A stretch of 64,000 nucleotides of DNA, taken from contig CAIKZO010000119.1 of NCBI GenBank assembly GCA_903832005.1, forward strand, positions 1 to 64,000, written 5' to 3'. The notes beneath the pieces were generated by a model. The model worked only from the letters and a program-made list of their open reading frames with translations. It did no database searches and was not told where the DNA came from. Source of the stretch: Enhydrobacter aerosaccus. GTDB lineage: Bacteria > Pseudomonadota > Alphaproteobacteria > Reyranellales > Reyranellaceae. This document shows, piece by piece, positions 51,153-60,357 of this stretch (positions are counted from its first letter, which is position 1; each line of letters begins with the position of its first letter). The translations under genes and the position numbers were made by a program.

Positions 51153-52301
51153 ATGGCAAAAGTCTCGCGCCGCTCCGAGGCGGTCGATCCGTTCATCGTC
51201 ATGGACGTGATGGCGGCCGCCGCTGCCAAGGAAGCGGCCGGCGACACGGTGATTCATCTCGAGGTCGGCCAGCCCAGCACGCCCGCCCCCAAGGGCGCGC
51301 TGGCGGCGGCGCACGCCGCCCTCGACGCCGACCGCATCGGCTATGTGGCGGCGCTCGGCATGCCGGCGCTGCGCGAGCGTATCGCCAAACACTATCGCGA
51401 GACCTACAACGCCGACGTCTCGCCCGAGCGTGTGATCGTGACGACCGGCTCGTCCGGCGGCTTTCCGCTGGCCTTCCTCGCCGCCTTCGACGCCGGCGAT
51501 CGGGTTGCGCTCGCAGCCCCTGGCTATCCCGCCTATCGCAACATCCTCTCGGCGCTGCATCTCGAAGCCGTCGACCTGCCGACGTCGCTCGCCGACCGCT
51601 ACCAGCCGACCGTCGCCGAACTGGAGAAAGCGGGACCTATCGCGGGCCTGATCGTGGCCAGCCCGTCCAATCCCACCGGCACGATGGTGACGCGAAGCGA
51701 ACTCACTGCGCTCGCCAACTGGTGCGACCATCGCGAAGTGCGGCTGGTCTCCGACGAGATCTATCACGGCATCGTCTACGAGGGAGAGACGACCTCGGCC
51801 GTCGAGGTCTCGCCGCATGCCATCGTGGTCAACAGCTTCTCGAAATACTTCTCGATGACCGGCTGGCGCGTGGGCTGGCTGGTCGTGCCCGAGGAACTGG
51901 TGCGCCCGATCGAGCGGCTCGCGCAAAACTTCTTCATCTCCGTGCCGACGCTCAGCCAGTATGCGGCCCTTGCCGCCTTCGAATGTCGCGACGTACTCGA
52001 CGCGCACGTCGCGCGTTACAAGGCCAACCGCGATCTCCTGATGGCGGGCTTGCCTGCCGCCGGCCTCGACCGCCTGACGCCAGCGCAGGGCGCCTTCTAC
52101 ATCTACGCCGACGTCTCCCACCTCACCAACGAAAGCCGCGACTTCTGCAAGCGCATGCTGCAGGAAGCGGGCGTCGCCACGACTCCCGGCGTCGACTTCG
52201 ATCGCGCGCGCGGAGCGGGGACGCTGCGCATCTCTTTCGCCGGCTCGATGGCGGAGATGGAAGAGGCGGTGCGGCGGTTGAAGGCGTGGCGGAGAGGGTG
52301 A
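51153..52301 (+). CDS. PLP-dependent aminotransferase (fold type I, class I/II)
   Basis: A 382-residue aminotransferase. The PLP Lys is in NSFSKYFSMTGWRVGW. Other residues fit AspC-like enzymes: ASPSNPTGTM, LVSDEIYHGIVYEG and TTGSSGGFPLAF. Substrate specificity is not readable. It starts 4 bases after the lipoprotein gene, so the two are probably co-expressed. Confidence 0.92.
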   Translation: MAKVSRRSEAVDPFIVMDVMAAAAAKEAAGDTVIHLEVGQPSTPAPKGALAAAHAALDADRIGYVAALGMPALRERIAKHYRETYNADVSPERVIVTTGSSGGFPLAFLAAFDAGDRVALAAPGYPAYRNILSALHLEAVDLPTSLADRYQPTVAELEKAGPIAGLIVASPSNPTGTMVTRSELTALANWCDHREVRLVSDEIYHGIVYEGETTSAVEVSPHAIVVNSFSKYFSMTGWRVGWLVVPEELVRPIERLAQNFFISVPTLSQYAALAAFECRDVLDAHVARYKANRDLLMAGLPAAGLDRLTPAQGAFYIYADVSHLTNESRDFCKRMLQEAGVATTPGVDFDRARGAGTLRISFAGSMAEMEEAVRRLKAWRRG

Positions 52302-52356
52302 TGGATAGGCGGAGGGACAGCATCTCCCGGACCGGGAGCCGTGCTACATTTCAGGA

Positions 52357-52848
52357 ATGGCGACACAAGCCGAATTAAATATCGAACAGCTTGTTACGAA
52401 CCTTGAAGCTGGCGGGAGGAGGGCGCCGCGCGAGATTGGTGATCTTCCCGATTTCCCGCGGAAGACCTTCGAGGAACTGACACAGGCGGTGACGGCGAAC
52501 GAACTTCACATCCAACGTTTGTCGGTCGAGCTGGACGTCGACTTGTTCGGCCTCCTGGCCACGTCATCCGAACGTCTTTGGATGCGTGGATATCGACTCT
52601 CGCTCCTGGTCGTTCCTGTATTCGTTCTCGCCCTCGGATACTCCGTCTCGTGGTGGTTCGTGCTCGGGCTCGCGTTGATCCCTTTGGCGATCAAGCGGAT
52701 CAAGGACTTGTACGCCGCGGTAATCCTGCACAGCGCATTTCACTCCGAATCGATCTTCTGCTTTCTCTATTACATCGGTCAGGTCAGCGTCTGCCCGACG
52801 GGCAGTTCGGAAGTGATTTGCTGGAATCCGGACAAACACGGACTCTAG
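52357..52848 (+). CDS. Membrane protein of unknown function
   Basis: A 163-residue protein with an N-terminal soluble helix and two hydrophobic segments (LSLLVVPVFVLALGYSVS and WWFVLGLALIPLAIKRI) near 80-112. The end has several Cys (FCFLYYIG, SVCPTG, EVICWN). It looks lower in G+C than its neighbours. No family is recognised. Recent acquisition is possible. Confidence 0.6.
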   Translation: MATQAELNIEQLVTNLEAGGRRAPREIGDLPDFPRKTFEELTQAVTANELHIQRLSVELDVDLFGLLATSSERLWMRGYRLSLLVVPVFVLALGYSVSWWFVLGLALIPLAIKRIKDLYAAVILHSAFHSESIFCFLYYIGQVSVCPTGSSEVICWNPDKHGL

Positions 52849-52862
52849 GAATTTCCTTCCCC

Positions 52863-53717
52863 TCAGCGGCCCAACTGCTCCTTCACCTCTGCCCAGCGAT
52901 CCATGATCGGCAGGAGCTTGTCTTCCTTCTCCGCCGGCAGGCTGAAGGTGATGCGGTCGATGCCGATGTCCTGGCAGTAGCGGAGTTGGTCGATCGCGTC
53001 GGGCACGCGGAAGAGGGAGACCGGCAGGGTGGCGGGATCGCGGCCGGCTTCCTGGGCCATCGCGCGGAATTTCTCGACGGTGGCGCCGATGCCGTCCTTC
53101 TCCAGCCGGTCGGCGCGCGGGATCCAGCCGTCGCCGTAGCGGATGGCGCGCCGCGCGGCGTAGGGGAAGCCGCCGCCGACGATGATCGGCGGGTGCGGCG
53201 TCTGCTTGGGCTTCGGCCATTGCTTCATCTTGTCGAAATTGACGAACTCGCCGTGATACTCGGGCTCTTCGGTCGTCCAGATCGCCTTCATCGCCTCGAT
53301 CCGTTCGCGCGCGAGCTTGGCGCGGCTGGCGAAGACCGTGCCGTGGTTCTCGATCTCGTCCTGGTTCCAGCCGTTGCCGATGCCGAACAGGAAGCGGCCG
53401 TTGGAGAGCTGGTCGATCGTGGACACGAGCTTGGCGGTCACGATGGGATCGCGTTGTGTGACGAGCGCGATGCCGGTGCCGATCTTGAGCTTGGTGGTCA
53501 CCGTGGCGGCGGTGTTGAGCGCCAGGAACGGATCCATGATGTCGTAGTAGGGACGGATCAGCGGGCCACCCGCGGGATAGGGCGTCTTGCGCGTCGAAGG
53601 GATGTGCGTGTGTTCGGGCACCCACAGCGATTCGAAGCCACGCTCCTCCAGCGCCCGCGCCAGCGGGGCGGGCTGCATGGTCTCGGTGGTGAAAAACATC
53701 ACTGCGCCGATTTTCAT
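52863..53717 (-). CDS. LLM-class (F420-dependent) flavin oxidoreductase
   Basis: A 284-residue luciferase-like TIM barrel. It begins MKIGAVMFFTTETMQP and has LWVPEHTHIPST, GTGIALVTQRDPI and GNGWNQDEIENHG. These match the F420 subfamily; F420 use is inference. I start at Met 53717; the frame runs on to 53777 over the promoter of the next gene. The hydrolase starts 58 bases away in the other direction. Confidence 0.88.
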   Translation of the reverse strand: MKIGAVMFFTTETMQPAPLARALEERGFESLWVPEHTHIPSTRKTPYPAGGPLIRPYYDIMDPFLALNTAATVTTKLKIGTGIALVTQRDPIVTAKLVSTIDQLSNGRFLFGIGNGWNQDEIENHGTVFASRAKLARERIEAMKAIWTTEEPEYHGEFVNFDKMKQWPKPKQTPHPPIIVGGGFPYAARRAIRYGDGWIPRADRLEKDGIGATVEKFRAMAQEAGRDPATLPVSLFRVPDAIDQLRYCQDIGIDRITFSLPAEKEDKLLPIMDRWAEVKEQLGR

Positions 53718-53775
53718 GGCCGATTCCCCTGCGATGGTCTTTGCTGGCCGCCATCTTAGCCATCGGGGAGAGGCC

Positions 53776-54465
53776 ATGACTACCTTCGTACTGATTCACG
53801 GCGCCTACCAGGGTGGCTGGATCTGGAAGCCGGTTGTCGAACAGTTGATCGCGGGCGGTCATCGCGTTCTGGCGCCGACCCTCGACGGCTGTGCCGAGCG
53901 CAAACGACAGGTACGCGCCGGCATCACCACCGAGAGCCACGCCGCCGAGATCGCCGAGCTGCTGTTCTATGAGGATCTCAAGGACGTCGTGCTGGCCGGC
54001 ACCAGCACCGGCGGCATGGTCATGGCGCGCGCTGCGGAGCTGGCGCGGGAGAGGGTGGCGCGGGTGGTGTTTGCCGATGCGTTGGCATTGCAGAACGGCG
54101 AGGCGCTGCCCGACATCGTGAAGCGGCCGACCGCGATCAACACCGAGCTGACCAGCGGTCCGTCGCGCCAGGATTTCGAGACCCGCCTGTTCGCTGATCT
54201 CGATCCGGCGACGCGTGCCTGGGCGATCGATCGCTGCACCCCGCATCCGATCGCCGCCATGACGGCGCCGGTGACGCTCGAGCGTTTCTGGGACCAGCCG
54301 TGGAACGCCTCGGTGATCTGGTGCCGGAAGAGTTCGAACCCGCCCGTCGCCCATCAGCGGCGCGCCGCGGACAGGCTGAAGGCGCGCTGGCACGAGCTGG
54401 ACACCGGCCACTACCCGATGCTGAGCGAGCCCGAGGCGCTTGCGCGATTGATCGCGCAAGGGTGA
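53776..54465 (+). CDS. Alpha/beta hydrolase
   Basis: A 229-residue hydrolase of the salicylate-esterase-like group. It begins TTFVLIHGAYQGGWIWKPV. The nucleophile Ser is in AGTSTGGMV, and the catalytic His is expected in ELDTGHYPML. I start at ATG 53776, with GGGAGAGG upstream. The substrate is unknown. It is divergent from the LLM oxidoreductase. Confidence 0.85.
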   Translation: MTTFVLIHGAYQGGWIWKPVVEQLIAGGHRVLAPTLDGCAERKRQVRAGITTESHAAEIAELLFYEDLKDVVLAGTSTGGMVMARAAELARERVARVVFADALALQNGEALPDIVKRPTAINTELTSGPSRQDFETRLFADLDPATRAWAIDRCTPHPIAAMTAPVTLERFWDQPWNASVIWCRKSSNPPVAHQRRAADRLKARWHELDTGHYPMLSEPEALARLIAQG

Positions 54466-54716
54466 TGGCCATTCTGGCGGTGCCGCTCGATCTACGTCCG
54501 CGCACGGCAATATGCGCCACGGAACCTCTCCTGAGCGGCAGGCGTTGACGTCGAGACCCGAAAATCGCCGACGTCTCCGCGCACCGGGCTCAACTCCGAT
54601 CCACGAGACCCAAATGGTACGTCGGTCTCGCAGAAGGATTCGCTCCAATCGGAACGGTCGATCATCCCGCACAACCGCTGCCCGCCGCTCGGCGCTACCC
54701 GCGGACGGGCATTTTT

Positions 54717-55535
54717 GTGTTGGCGGCCTTTCTCTTTGGGCTCCTCTTTATCCTGACGCTTCTCGTCGGATCATGGGGGCTGCGCACCGTGCCGGCCATT
54801 GTCTCGACGACCGTGACCACGGCCGAGGAAACGGCGCCGCCGCAGAAACTTCCACCCGCGCCGCCCGACCCCGGCCCGCTGTTGCGGGCGTCGCTTGCCG
54901 ACCTGCAGTCGAACGCAACGCGGCTTGCGGCCCAACGTGTTGCCCTGAGCGACGAGCTTCGCCGCAAGGTCGAGCAGTGCCGGGTGGCCGTCGCGCCGCC
55001 GCCACCTCCACCACCGAAGCCGCGTCCCGCGCCGCAGGTTGCCGCAACGACGCCCGCGCCGCCGCCTCCCGCGCCGACTCCGGCTCCGACCGCAACGGCA
55101 CCGCCGCCTCCGTTGCCGGCCGACCGTTTGGCGAACAAGGACCTGAGCGCCCTGCAAGGGTGCTGGAGTCTGGGCCACGACGCGCCGACTGTGCTGAGCA
55201 CCTCCGGCTTCTCGGGCCGCAAGGAAGACTGCACGGCGAAGGCGGGCCGCGTCTGCTTCGACGCCAACGGGCACGGCACGCGCGAGCAAACCATCAGTTG
55301 CCCGATGTCCGGGACGATGTCGTGTCGCGCGCCTGTCACGGCGCGGTTCGGCGCCGATGGAACGTTCAGCACGACGCAGCCCGATGTCACCTGCACCGGC
55401 GCCTCGACCGCGCGGTGGGTGGGCCGCACCCTGGCGTGCCGGCGTCTCGACGATGCGCAGGCTACGTGTATCGACGGCGGCCGGCCCGACCTCGGCTTTC
55501 CGGCCCAACAACAGGAATTCCGTCGCGCCCCTTAG
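54717..55535 (+). CDS. Membrane-anchored protein with Pro-rich linker, unknown
   Basis: A 272-residue protein: an N-terminal membrane segment (AAFLFGLLFILTLLVGSWG), a coiled segment (LADLQSNATRLAAQRVALSDEL), a proline-rich linker at about 90-140, then a Cys-rich C domain (LQGCWSLGHD, TISCPMSG, DVTCTG). The start is GTG 54717. The same frame stays open back to 54549 and looks coding (KWYVGLAEGFAPIGTVDHP), but has no ATG, GTG or TTG there. The real protein may be longer by an unusual start or a sequence error. Function is unknown. Confidence 0.6.
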   Translation: MLAAFLFGLLFILTLLVGSWGLRTVPAIVSTTVTTAEETAPPQKLPPAPPDPGPLLRASLADLQSNATRLAAQRVALSDELRRKVEQCRVAVAPPPPPPPKPRPAPQVAATTPAPPPPAPTPAPTATAPPPPLPADRLANKDLSALQGCWSLGHDAPTVLSTSGFSGRKEDCTAKAGRVCFDANGHGTREQTISCPMSGTMSCRAPVTARFGADGTFSTTQPDVTCTGASTARWVGRTLACRRLDDAQATCIDGGRPDLGFPAQQQEFRRAP

Positions 55536-55618
55536 CGCGCGTGCAGATAGTAGATATAACTTCTGGGTGGAGGCGATAAAGCGTACTCCTGACCGCAGCA
55601 CCAGCGGGGGAGTTGAGG

Positions 55619-56116
55619 GTGAACACAGTCGGATCGAAGGTCCTAGAGGAGCTGCGCCAGCTCCTCCAGATTGCGCTTTACCTTTATCTCTGCCTCGTCG
55701 CGCTCCTGCTCTATGCCTCTTCGGTCGCGGGCGCCCATCACATGGAATATGTGCACCTGGGATATGCCGCGGTGAAGGCGCTGGTGCTGGCGAAGCTCGT
55801 GCTGCTGGGGCACTGGCTCCATCTCGGAGAGCGCCACCGCAACCGGAGGCTCATCTATTCGGTTCTTTACCAGGCGCTCGCCCTCTGGGCATTGCTGGTG
55901 GTCCTGTCGCTGATCGAGCAGTTCGTCGAAGGCTTCTTTCACGGCCACTCGATTGCTGCGGGCCTGGCCGAGCTGAGGGGCAACACCATCGGCAAGGTCC
56001 TGGCGCAAAGCCTGATCCTGTTCCTGGTCCTCTTTCCCTACGTCGCGCTTCGGCAACTCGGTGCGGTCCTCGGACCGGGCAAACTGAGGCAGCTCTTTCT
56101 TGCGTCGCCTGGTTGA
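55619..56116 (+). CDS. Membrane protein of unknown function
   Basis: A 165-residue protein with about four hydrophobic segments: ALYLYLCLVALLLYASSVAG, LGYAAVKALVLAKLVLLG, LALWALLVVLSLIEQF and LAQSLILFLVLFPYVAL. I start at GTG 55619, 7 bases after GGGGAG; a TTG at 55613 is too close to that site. It has many His residues (GAHH, HWLHLGERH). No family is recognised. Confidence 0.65.
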   Translation: MNTVGSKVLEELRQLLQIALYLYLCLVALLLYASSVAGAHHMEYVHLGYAAVKALVLAKLVLLGHWLHLGERHRNRRLIYSVLYQALALWALLVVLSLIEQFVEGFFHGHSIAAGLAELRGNTIGKVLAQSLILFLVLFPYVALRQLGAVLGPGKLRQLFLASPG

Positions 56117-56226
56117 GCGGCGCTGCAGCGGCGGCGAAAGCTGATATCTACAATCGACAGCTACGCAGGGATCGAAAGCCGACCTAGCATCCCTTTGCGG
56201 CCGCGACCCGATGCGCCCTGTGCGCT

Positions 56227-56574
56227 TTGTCGGTGGAACTCACAAGATGCGTCCACGTTTGCGTTTGGCTCGAACAGGGGAAGGGCCGCGGCATCACCCG
56301 GAATGGTTCTACGCCGACGGCACGCTCCCAGGGGCCTTCGAAGCTTGCGCGATCGCTCTGTGCGAGCTTGTGCGGTGAAAGCACGGGGCGTCTGCCATGC
56401 TGGTTCCTGCTCGATGCCGTCCTTGCCGCCAACCATCTCAAACCATCGCGCGACATCGACGAGGCGATTACCTACGCAGTGAAACGCGGATGGCTCGAGA
56501 CGGCGGGGCAGCCGGTACATTCGCTGACGATCACTTCCGAGGGCATTACCGCCCTCGAGGGGCATCGCCGCTAG
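56227..56574 (+). CDS. Hypothetical protein, weakly supported
   Basis: A 115-residue frame. The C-terminal half (DIDEAITYAVKRGWLETAG then SLTITSEGITALEGH) looks like the end of a winged-helix fold. The N-terminal half (TRCVHVCVWLEQGKGRG) is rich in Cys and does not resemble anything I know. Competing minus-strand frames here look less protein-like. The true start could be internal. Confidence 0.4.
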   Translation: MSVELTRCVHVCVWLEQGKGRGITRNGSTPTARSQGPSKLARSLCASLCGESTGRLPCWFLLDAVLAANHLKPSRDIDEAITYAVKRGWLETAGQPVHSLTITSEGITALEGHRR

Positions 56575-56585
56575 GAGTCGCCGGA

Positions 56586-57506
56586 TCAGCTCGCCTTTGT
56601 CAGACCGGGATCGACAGGGATCTGCCGTTTCAGGGCCAGCAGGGTTTTCACGACCCGGCGGGCCGATTCGCTCAGGGGATGGTGTGTGCTGGTCGCGAGC
56701 ACGACCTTCTGCGTGATCGACGGCTCGACGATGCGTGCCGCCTTGAACTGGCCCGCAGCGAGCTGCATCGCCACCGCGTGGTACGGGAACGTGCAGTGCA
56801 GGCCGCTGTTGGCGATCAGGTCATGGATCGCCCGGGCCGAATCGGCGAGTGCTGCGATCCGCAGCGTGAGCCCATTTTGACGCGCGATCTTGTGGCTGAG
56901 CACGGTGAGATTGTTCGGCGTGACCGTGTGGACGAGGGGGATTTCCACCAGCTTCCTGAACGGGATCGTCGGTCCGGTCAGGTGGGTCGAGTTCGCCGGC
57001 CCGATCAGGTAGACATCCGACGAGAACAGCGGCTGGAACCGGATCGGGCTGTCTGTGCGGTAGCTGTTCAGCACGCCGATATCGATCTTGGAAGTCGTGA
57101 GCCAGCTCTCGATCTCGCCGGTGTAGCCTTCGAAGATGCTGAGCTGGATGCCCGGAAATGTCTGGCGCAGGCGGTTGAAGAGCAGGCTGCTGAGCGGGCT
57201 GGTGACGCCCGGCACAAATCCGATCGTAACGACACCCGCCGACACATCGGAGCCGGCCTTCGCGTCGTCCGAGAACTGCTTCATGTCGGCGAGGAGGGCG
57301 GTCGCCCGTGGCAGAAGGGTCCTCGCGAACTCGGTGACGACGAGGCCGCGTCCCGTCCGATGGAAAAGCCGCTGGCCGATCTTGGCCTCTAGGTCGGAGA
57401 TCTGCCGGCTGACGGCCGACTGTGCGATGCCCAACGAGGTGGAAGCGCTCGTCACGCTGCCGAGCTCGGCAAGCAGCGTGAAGATGCGAAGTTCCTTTAA
57501 CGTCAT
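56586..57506 (-). CDS. LysR-family transcriptional regulator
   Basis: A 306-residue regulator. The N-terminal HTH reads LRIFTLLAELGSVTSASTSLGIAQSAVSRQI in parts, then the linker helix and a periplasmic-binding-like effector domain. It is divergent from the sulfatase gene by about 176 bases, so it probably controls it. The ligand is unknown. Confidence 0.92.
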   Translation of the reverse strand: MTLKELRIFTLLAELGSVTSASTSLGIAQSAVSRQISDLEAKIGQRLFHRTGRGLVVTEFARTLLPRATALLADMKQFSDDAKAGSDVSAGVVTIGFVPGVTSPLSSLLFNRLRQTFPGIQLSIFEGYTGEIESWLTTSKIDIGVLNSYRTDSPIRFQPLFSSDVYLIGPANSTHLTGPTIPFRKLVEIPLVHTVTPNNLTVLSHKIARQNGLTLRIAALADSARAIHDLIANSGLHCTFPYHAVAMQLAAGQFKAARIVEPSITQKVVLATSTHHPLSESARRVVKTLLALKRQIPVDPGLTKAS

Positions 57507-57682
57507 ACGCGTTACGATCCTGATCGAATACTGAAAGCTGGTATCTCCAATTTTAGCATACGAAGCGCGCGCTCCCCGGCCTAACTTGCAGCGCAGCTGC
57601 GCACTTTCTGGTGTTGTGCAGTCCCACGAGATGTCGTGGTGACTGCAATTTTATCGGGCGCGGCTTTGTTGACGGGGGAATG

Positions 57683-59332
57683 ATGAAACGAAGCACTCTC
57701 AAGGCCGCCGTGCTGGCAGCCGGCTTGGCCTTTAATTTCGGCGCTTCGGCGCAAACGCCGGTTCCGGCGCCCGCTAAGAAGCCCAACATTGTCGTCATCA
57801 TGGGTGACGATATCGGCTGGTTCAATCTGGGCGCCTACCACGGCGGCATCATGCTCAACGCCACGCCCAACCTCGACACGCTGGCGACCCAGGGCATGCG
57901 ACTGACGGACTACTATGCGGAGGCGAGCTGCACCGCCGGCCGTGCCAATTTCATCACCGGCGAGCTGCCGATCCGCACCGGCCTGACCACGGTGGGCCAG
58001 GCGGGCTCGGCGCTGGGCATGCCCGACGCGGCGCCGACCATCGCCAATGCGCTGAAGTCGCAAGGCTACGTCACGGGCCAGTTCGGCAAGAACCATCTCG
58101 GCGATCGCAACGCGATGTTGCCGACCGCGCACGGTTTCGACGAGTTCTTCGGCTACCTCTATCACCTGAATGCGATGGAAGACCCGTTCTACGGCACCTA
58201 TCCGCCGGAATGGAAGACGACCATCGGGCCGCGCAATCTGGTGCACAGCTTTGCGACCGAGGTCGACGATCCGACCGAGCAGCCGCGCTGGGGCAAGATC
58301 GGCAAGCAGAAGATCACCGATGAAGGCCCTCTGCCTCCCGGCCCGGTCGCCGGCATCAAGTACAACATGGAAACGTTCGACGAGGTGATCACCGAGAACA
58401 CGGTTGCGTTCATGGACAAGGCCAAGAAGGCCGACAAGCCGTTCTTCGTCTGGATGAACCCGACCCGCGCGCACGTACTCACGCATCTGTCGCCCAAGTA
58501 CGAGGCGATGCGAAATGCGGAGACCGGTTTCGGCATGGAAGAAGCCGCGCTCAAACAGATGGACGACAACATCGGCGTCGTCCTGAAGTGGATCAAGGAC
58601 CAGGGTCTGGAAGACAACACCATCGTCGTCTTCACGACCGATAACGGCGCCGAGACTTATACCTGGCCCGATGGCGGTACGACGCCGTTCATGGGTGCCA
58701 AGGGTGAAGTGACCGAAGGCTCGTTCCGCGTTCCCGCGCTGATCCGCTGGCCTGGGCACGTCAAGCCGGGCACGGTCAGTAGTGGCATCATGTCGGGTCT
58801 CGATTGGTTCCCGACCCTGGTCGCCGCTGCGGGCAATCCCAACGTCACGCAGGACCTGCTGAAGGGCGCGACGCTCGACGGCAAGTCCTTCAAGGTCCAT
58901 CTCGATGGCTACGACCAGACGCCGATGCTCACCGGCACCGGTCCGTCCAATCGGCATGAAGTATGGTACTTCGCGCAGACGAAGCTCGGTGCGATGCGCG
59001 TCGACGACTGGAAGTATCAGTTCATCGATCAGCCCAAGGGCTGGATCGGCACTGTCGACTCTCCCAGCATGCCGAAGCTCACCAATCTGCGGCAGGACCC
59101 CTTCGAGCGGATGGGCTGGCCGGAAGAGGGCTTCAAGCGCGGCTCGATCGGCTACTGGGACTCCTTCAAGCACGAGATGTGGCGCTTCCAGATCCCGGGT
59201 CAGGTCATTGCCAAGAATGTTCCGAGCCTGGTCGAGTACCCGCCGATGCAGGCTGGTGGCAGCTTCAACATCTCGGATCTGAAGGCCAAAGTGGAACAGG
59301 CGATCGCAGCGTCGAAGGCGCACGGCGACTGA
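57683..59332 (+). CDS. Arylsulfatase, secreted, with atypical active-site motif
   Basis: A 549-residue sulfatase with signal peptide (LKAAVLAAGLAFNFGASAQ). The fold starts KPNIVVIMGDDIGW. The residue to be turned into formylglycine is Cys83 in CTAGRANFITG. The usual CxPxR has become CxAxR. The second motif includes GKNHLGDRN, and the metal residues include TTDNGAET. I choose the second of two adjacent ATGs, since GGGGGA lies 3 bases before it. No formylglycine-generating enzyme is in the window. A terminator lies at 59348-59388. Confidence 0.9.
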   Translation: MKRSTLKAAVLAAGLAFNFGASAQTPVPAPAKKPNIVVIMGDDIGWFNLGAYHGGIMLNATPNLDTLATQGMRLTDYYAEASCTAGRANFITGELPIRTGLTTVGQAGSALGMPDAAPTIANALKSQGYVTGQFGKNHLGDRNAMLPTAHGFDEFFGYLYHLNAMEDPFYGTYPPEWKTTIGPRNLVHSFATEVDDPTEQPRWGKIGKQKITDEGPLPPGPVAGIKYNMETFDEVITENTVAFMDKAKKADKPFFVWMNPTRAHVLTHLSPKYEAMRNAETGFGMEEAALKQMDDNIGVVLKWIKDQGLEDNTIVVFTTDNGAETYTWPDGGTTPFMGAKGEVTEGSFRVPALIRWPGHVKPGTVSSGIMSGLDWFPTLVAAAGNPNVTQDLLKGATLDGKSFKVHLDGYDQTPMLTGTGPSNRHEVWYFAQTKLGAMRVDDWKYQFIDQPKGWIGTVDSPSMPKLTNLRQDPFERMGWPEEGFKRGSIGYWDSFKHEMWRFQIPGQVIAKNVPSLVEYPPMQAGGSFNISDLKAKVEQAIAASKAHGD

Positions 59333-59347
59333 GACCGAATGCGATTG

Positions 59348-59388
59348 CGCCCGGCCGTGGACATCCGCGGCCGGGCGTTGCCGTTTTT
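59348..59388 (+). terminator. Intrinsic terminator after the sulfatase gene
   Basis: Ten-base arms CGCCCGGCCG (59348-59357) and CGGCCGGGCG (59368-59377) enclose 10 bases, and a TTTTT tract (59383-59388 region) follows. It lies 15 bases after the sulfatase stop. Confidence 0.85.
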
Positions 59389-59416
59389 ATTCGTGATAGC
59401 GCCAAAGTGGGGCCCC

Positions 59417-60340
59417 TTGAGAAGTCTTCGCCTTGTGGTCGTCGTCGTCGCCGCCTTGTTCGGCTTCTCGACTTCCGTCGTTTACGCCCAAGCCCCTGCC
59501 GACAAGCCTGAGGACAGGCCGAAGGGGACAGTCAAATCGCCAGACGACTGGCGCTTCGGGCTCACCGCCTATGGCTGGGCGACCAGCATGTCGGGCAGCG
59601 TCACGGCGCGCGGCAACACCGTCAACTTCAACGCCAGCATCTTCGATCTCTTCCAGAAGAGCGATTCGCTTGCCGCCTGGGACAGCTACTTCGAGGCCGA
59701 CAAGGGCCGCTTCGGCCTCTACGCCGATTTCGTCTGGGCCAGGCTCGGTGTGCCGTCCTCGGCGGCGACCTACGTCAATCCGATCCGCGGCGTGACGCTC
59801 AGTGCCCAGGCCAATGCCGCCGTCACCCAGTCGATGACGATCATCGAGGCCGGAGCCCTGTACGAACTCGCCAAGTGGCAGGGCAGCGAGGGCTCGTTCA
59901 CCGCCGTCGATGGCTTCGCGGGCCTGCGCTACTGGAACATGTCGACCGACGTCTCGCTCGACATCAGCGGCAACGTCGATTTCACCGACCCGCGCGCCCA
60001 GCGCTTCGATCGCTCCCGGTCGATCGCCACCGCCGGCACCGGCACGCTGCAGTGGGCCGATCCGCTGATCGGTGTACGGCTGCGCCACCAGTTCACGCCC
60101 CACCAGGAAATCCAGGTGCGCGGCGACGTCGGCGGCTTCGGCATTCCCGGCGCCGCGCTATTCTCCTGGCAGGTCGCCGGCGTTTACAGCTACACATGGC
60201 AGTTCGACGGCTATGCCCTGGCCGCTGTGGGCGGCTACCGCGCGCTCTCCACCAACATCAACTTCGGCAGCGGCAACGACGCCAACAACCTCAACCTTCT
60301 TCTGCACGGCCCGATCGTGGGCCTGACCGTTAAATTCTGA
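59417..60340 (+). CDS. Outer-membrane beta-barrel protein
   Basis: A 307-residue barrel with signal peptide (RLVVVVVAALFGFSTSVVYA). The mature part has alternating aromatic strands (DDWRFGLTAYGWATSMSGSV, GLRYWNMSTDVSLDISG, GVYSYTWQFDGYALAAVGGY in parts) and ends in Phe, as outer-membrane barrels do. I start at TTG 59417. A frame opening at ATG 59339 would begin inside the sulfatase terminator and would bury the signal peptide. It may serve the sulfatase system as a pore, but that is inference. Confidence 0.8.
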   Translation: MRSLRLVVVVVAALFGFSTSVVYAQAPADKPEDRPKGTVKSPDDWRFGLTAYGWATSMSGSVTARGNTVNFNASIFDLFQKSDSLAAWDSYFEADKGRFGLYADFVWARLGVPSSAATYVNPIRGVTLSAQANAAVTQSMTIIEAGALYELAKWQGSEGSFTAVDGFAGLRYWNMSTDVSLDISGNVDFTDPRAQRFDRSRSIATAGTGTLQWADPLIGVRLRHQFTPHQEIQVRGDVGGFGIPGAALFSWQVAGVYSYTWQFDGYALAAVGGYRALSTNINFGSGNDANNLNLLLHGPIVGLTVKF

Positions 60341-60357
60341 TCGACTTTGGGAGTTAC

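Noticed and set aside
56161..56565. Minus-strand frame opposite the hypothetical gene at 56227
   Set aside because: The plus-strand frame ends in a winged-helix-like sequence; the minus one has no fold. Confidence remains modest.
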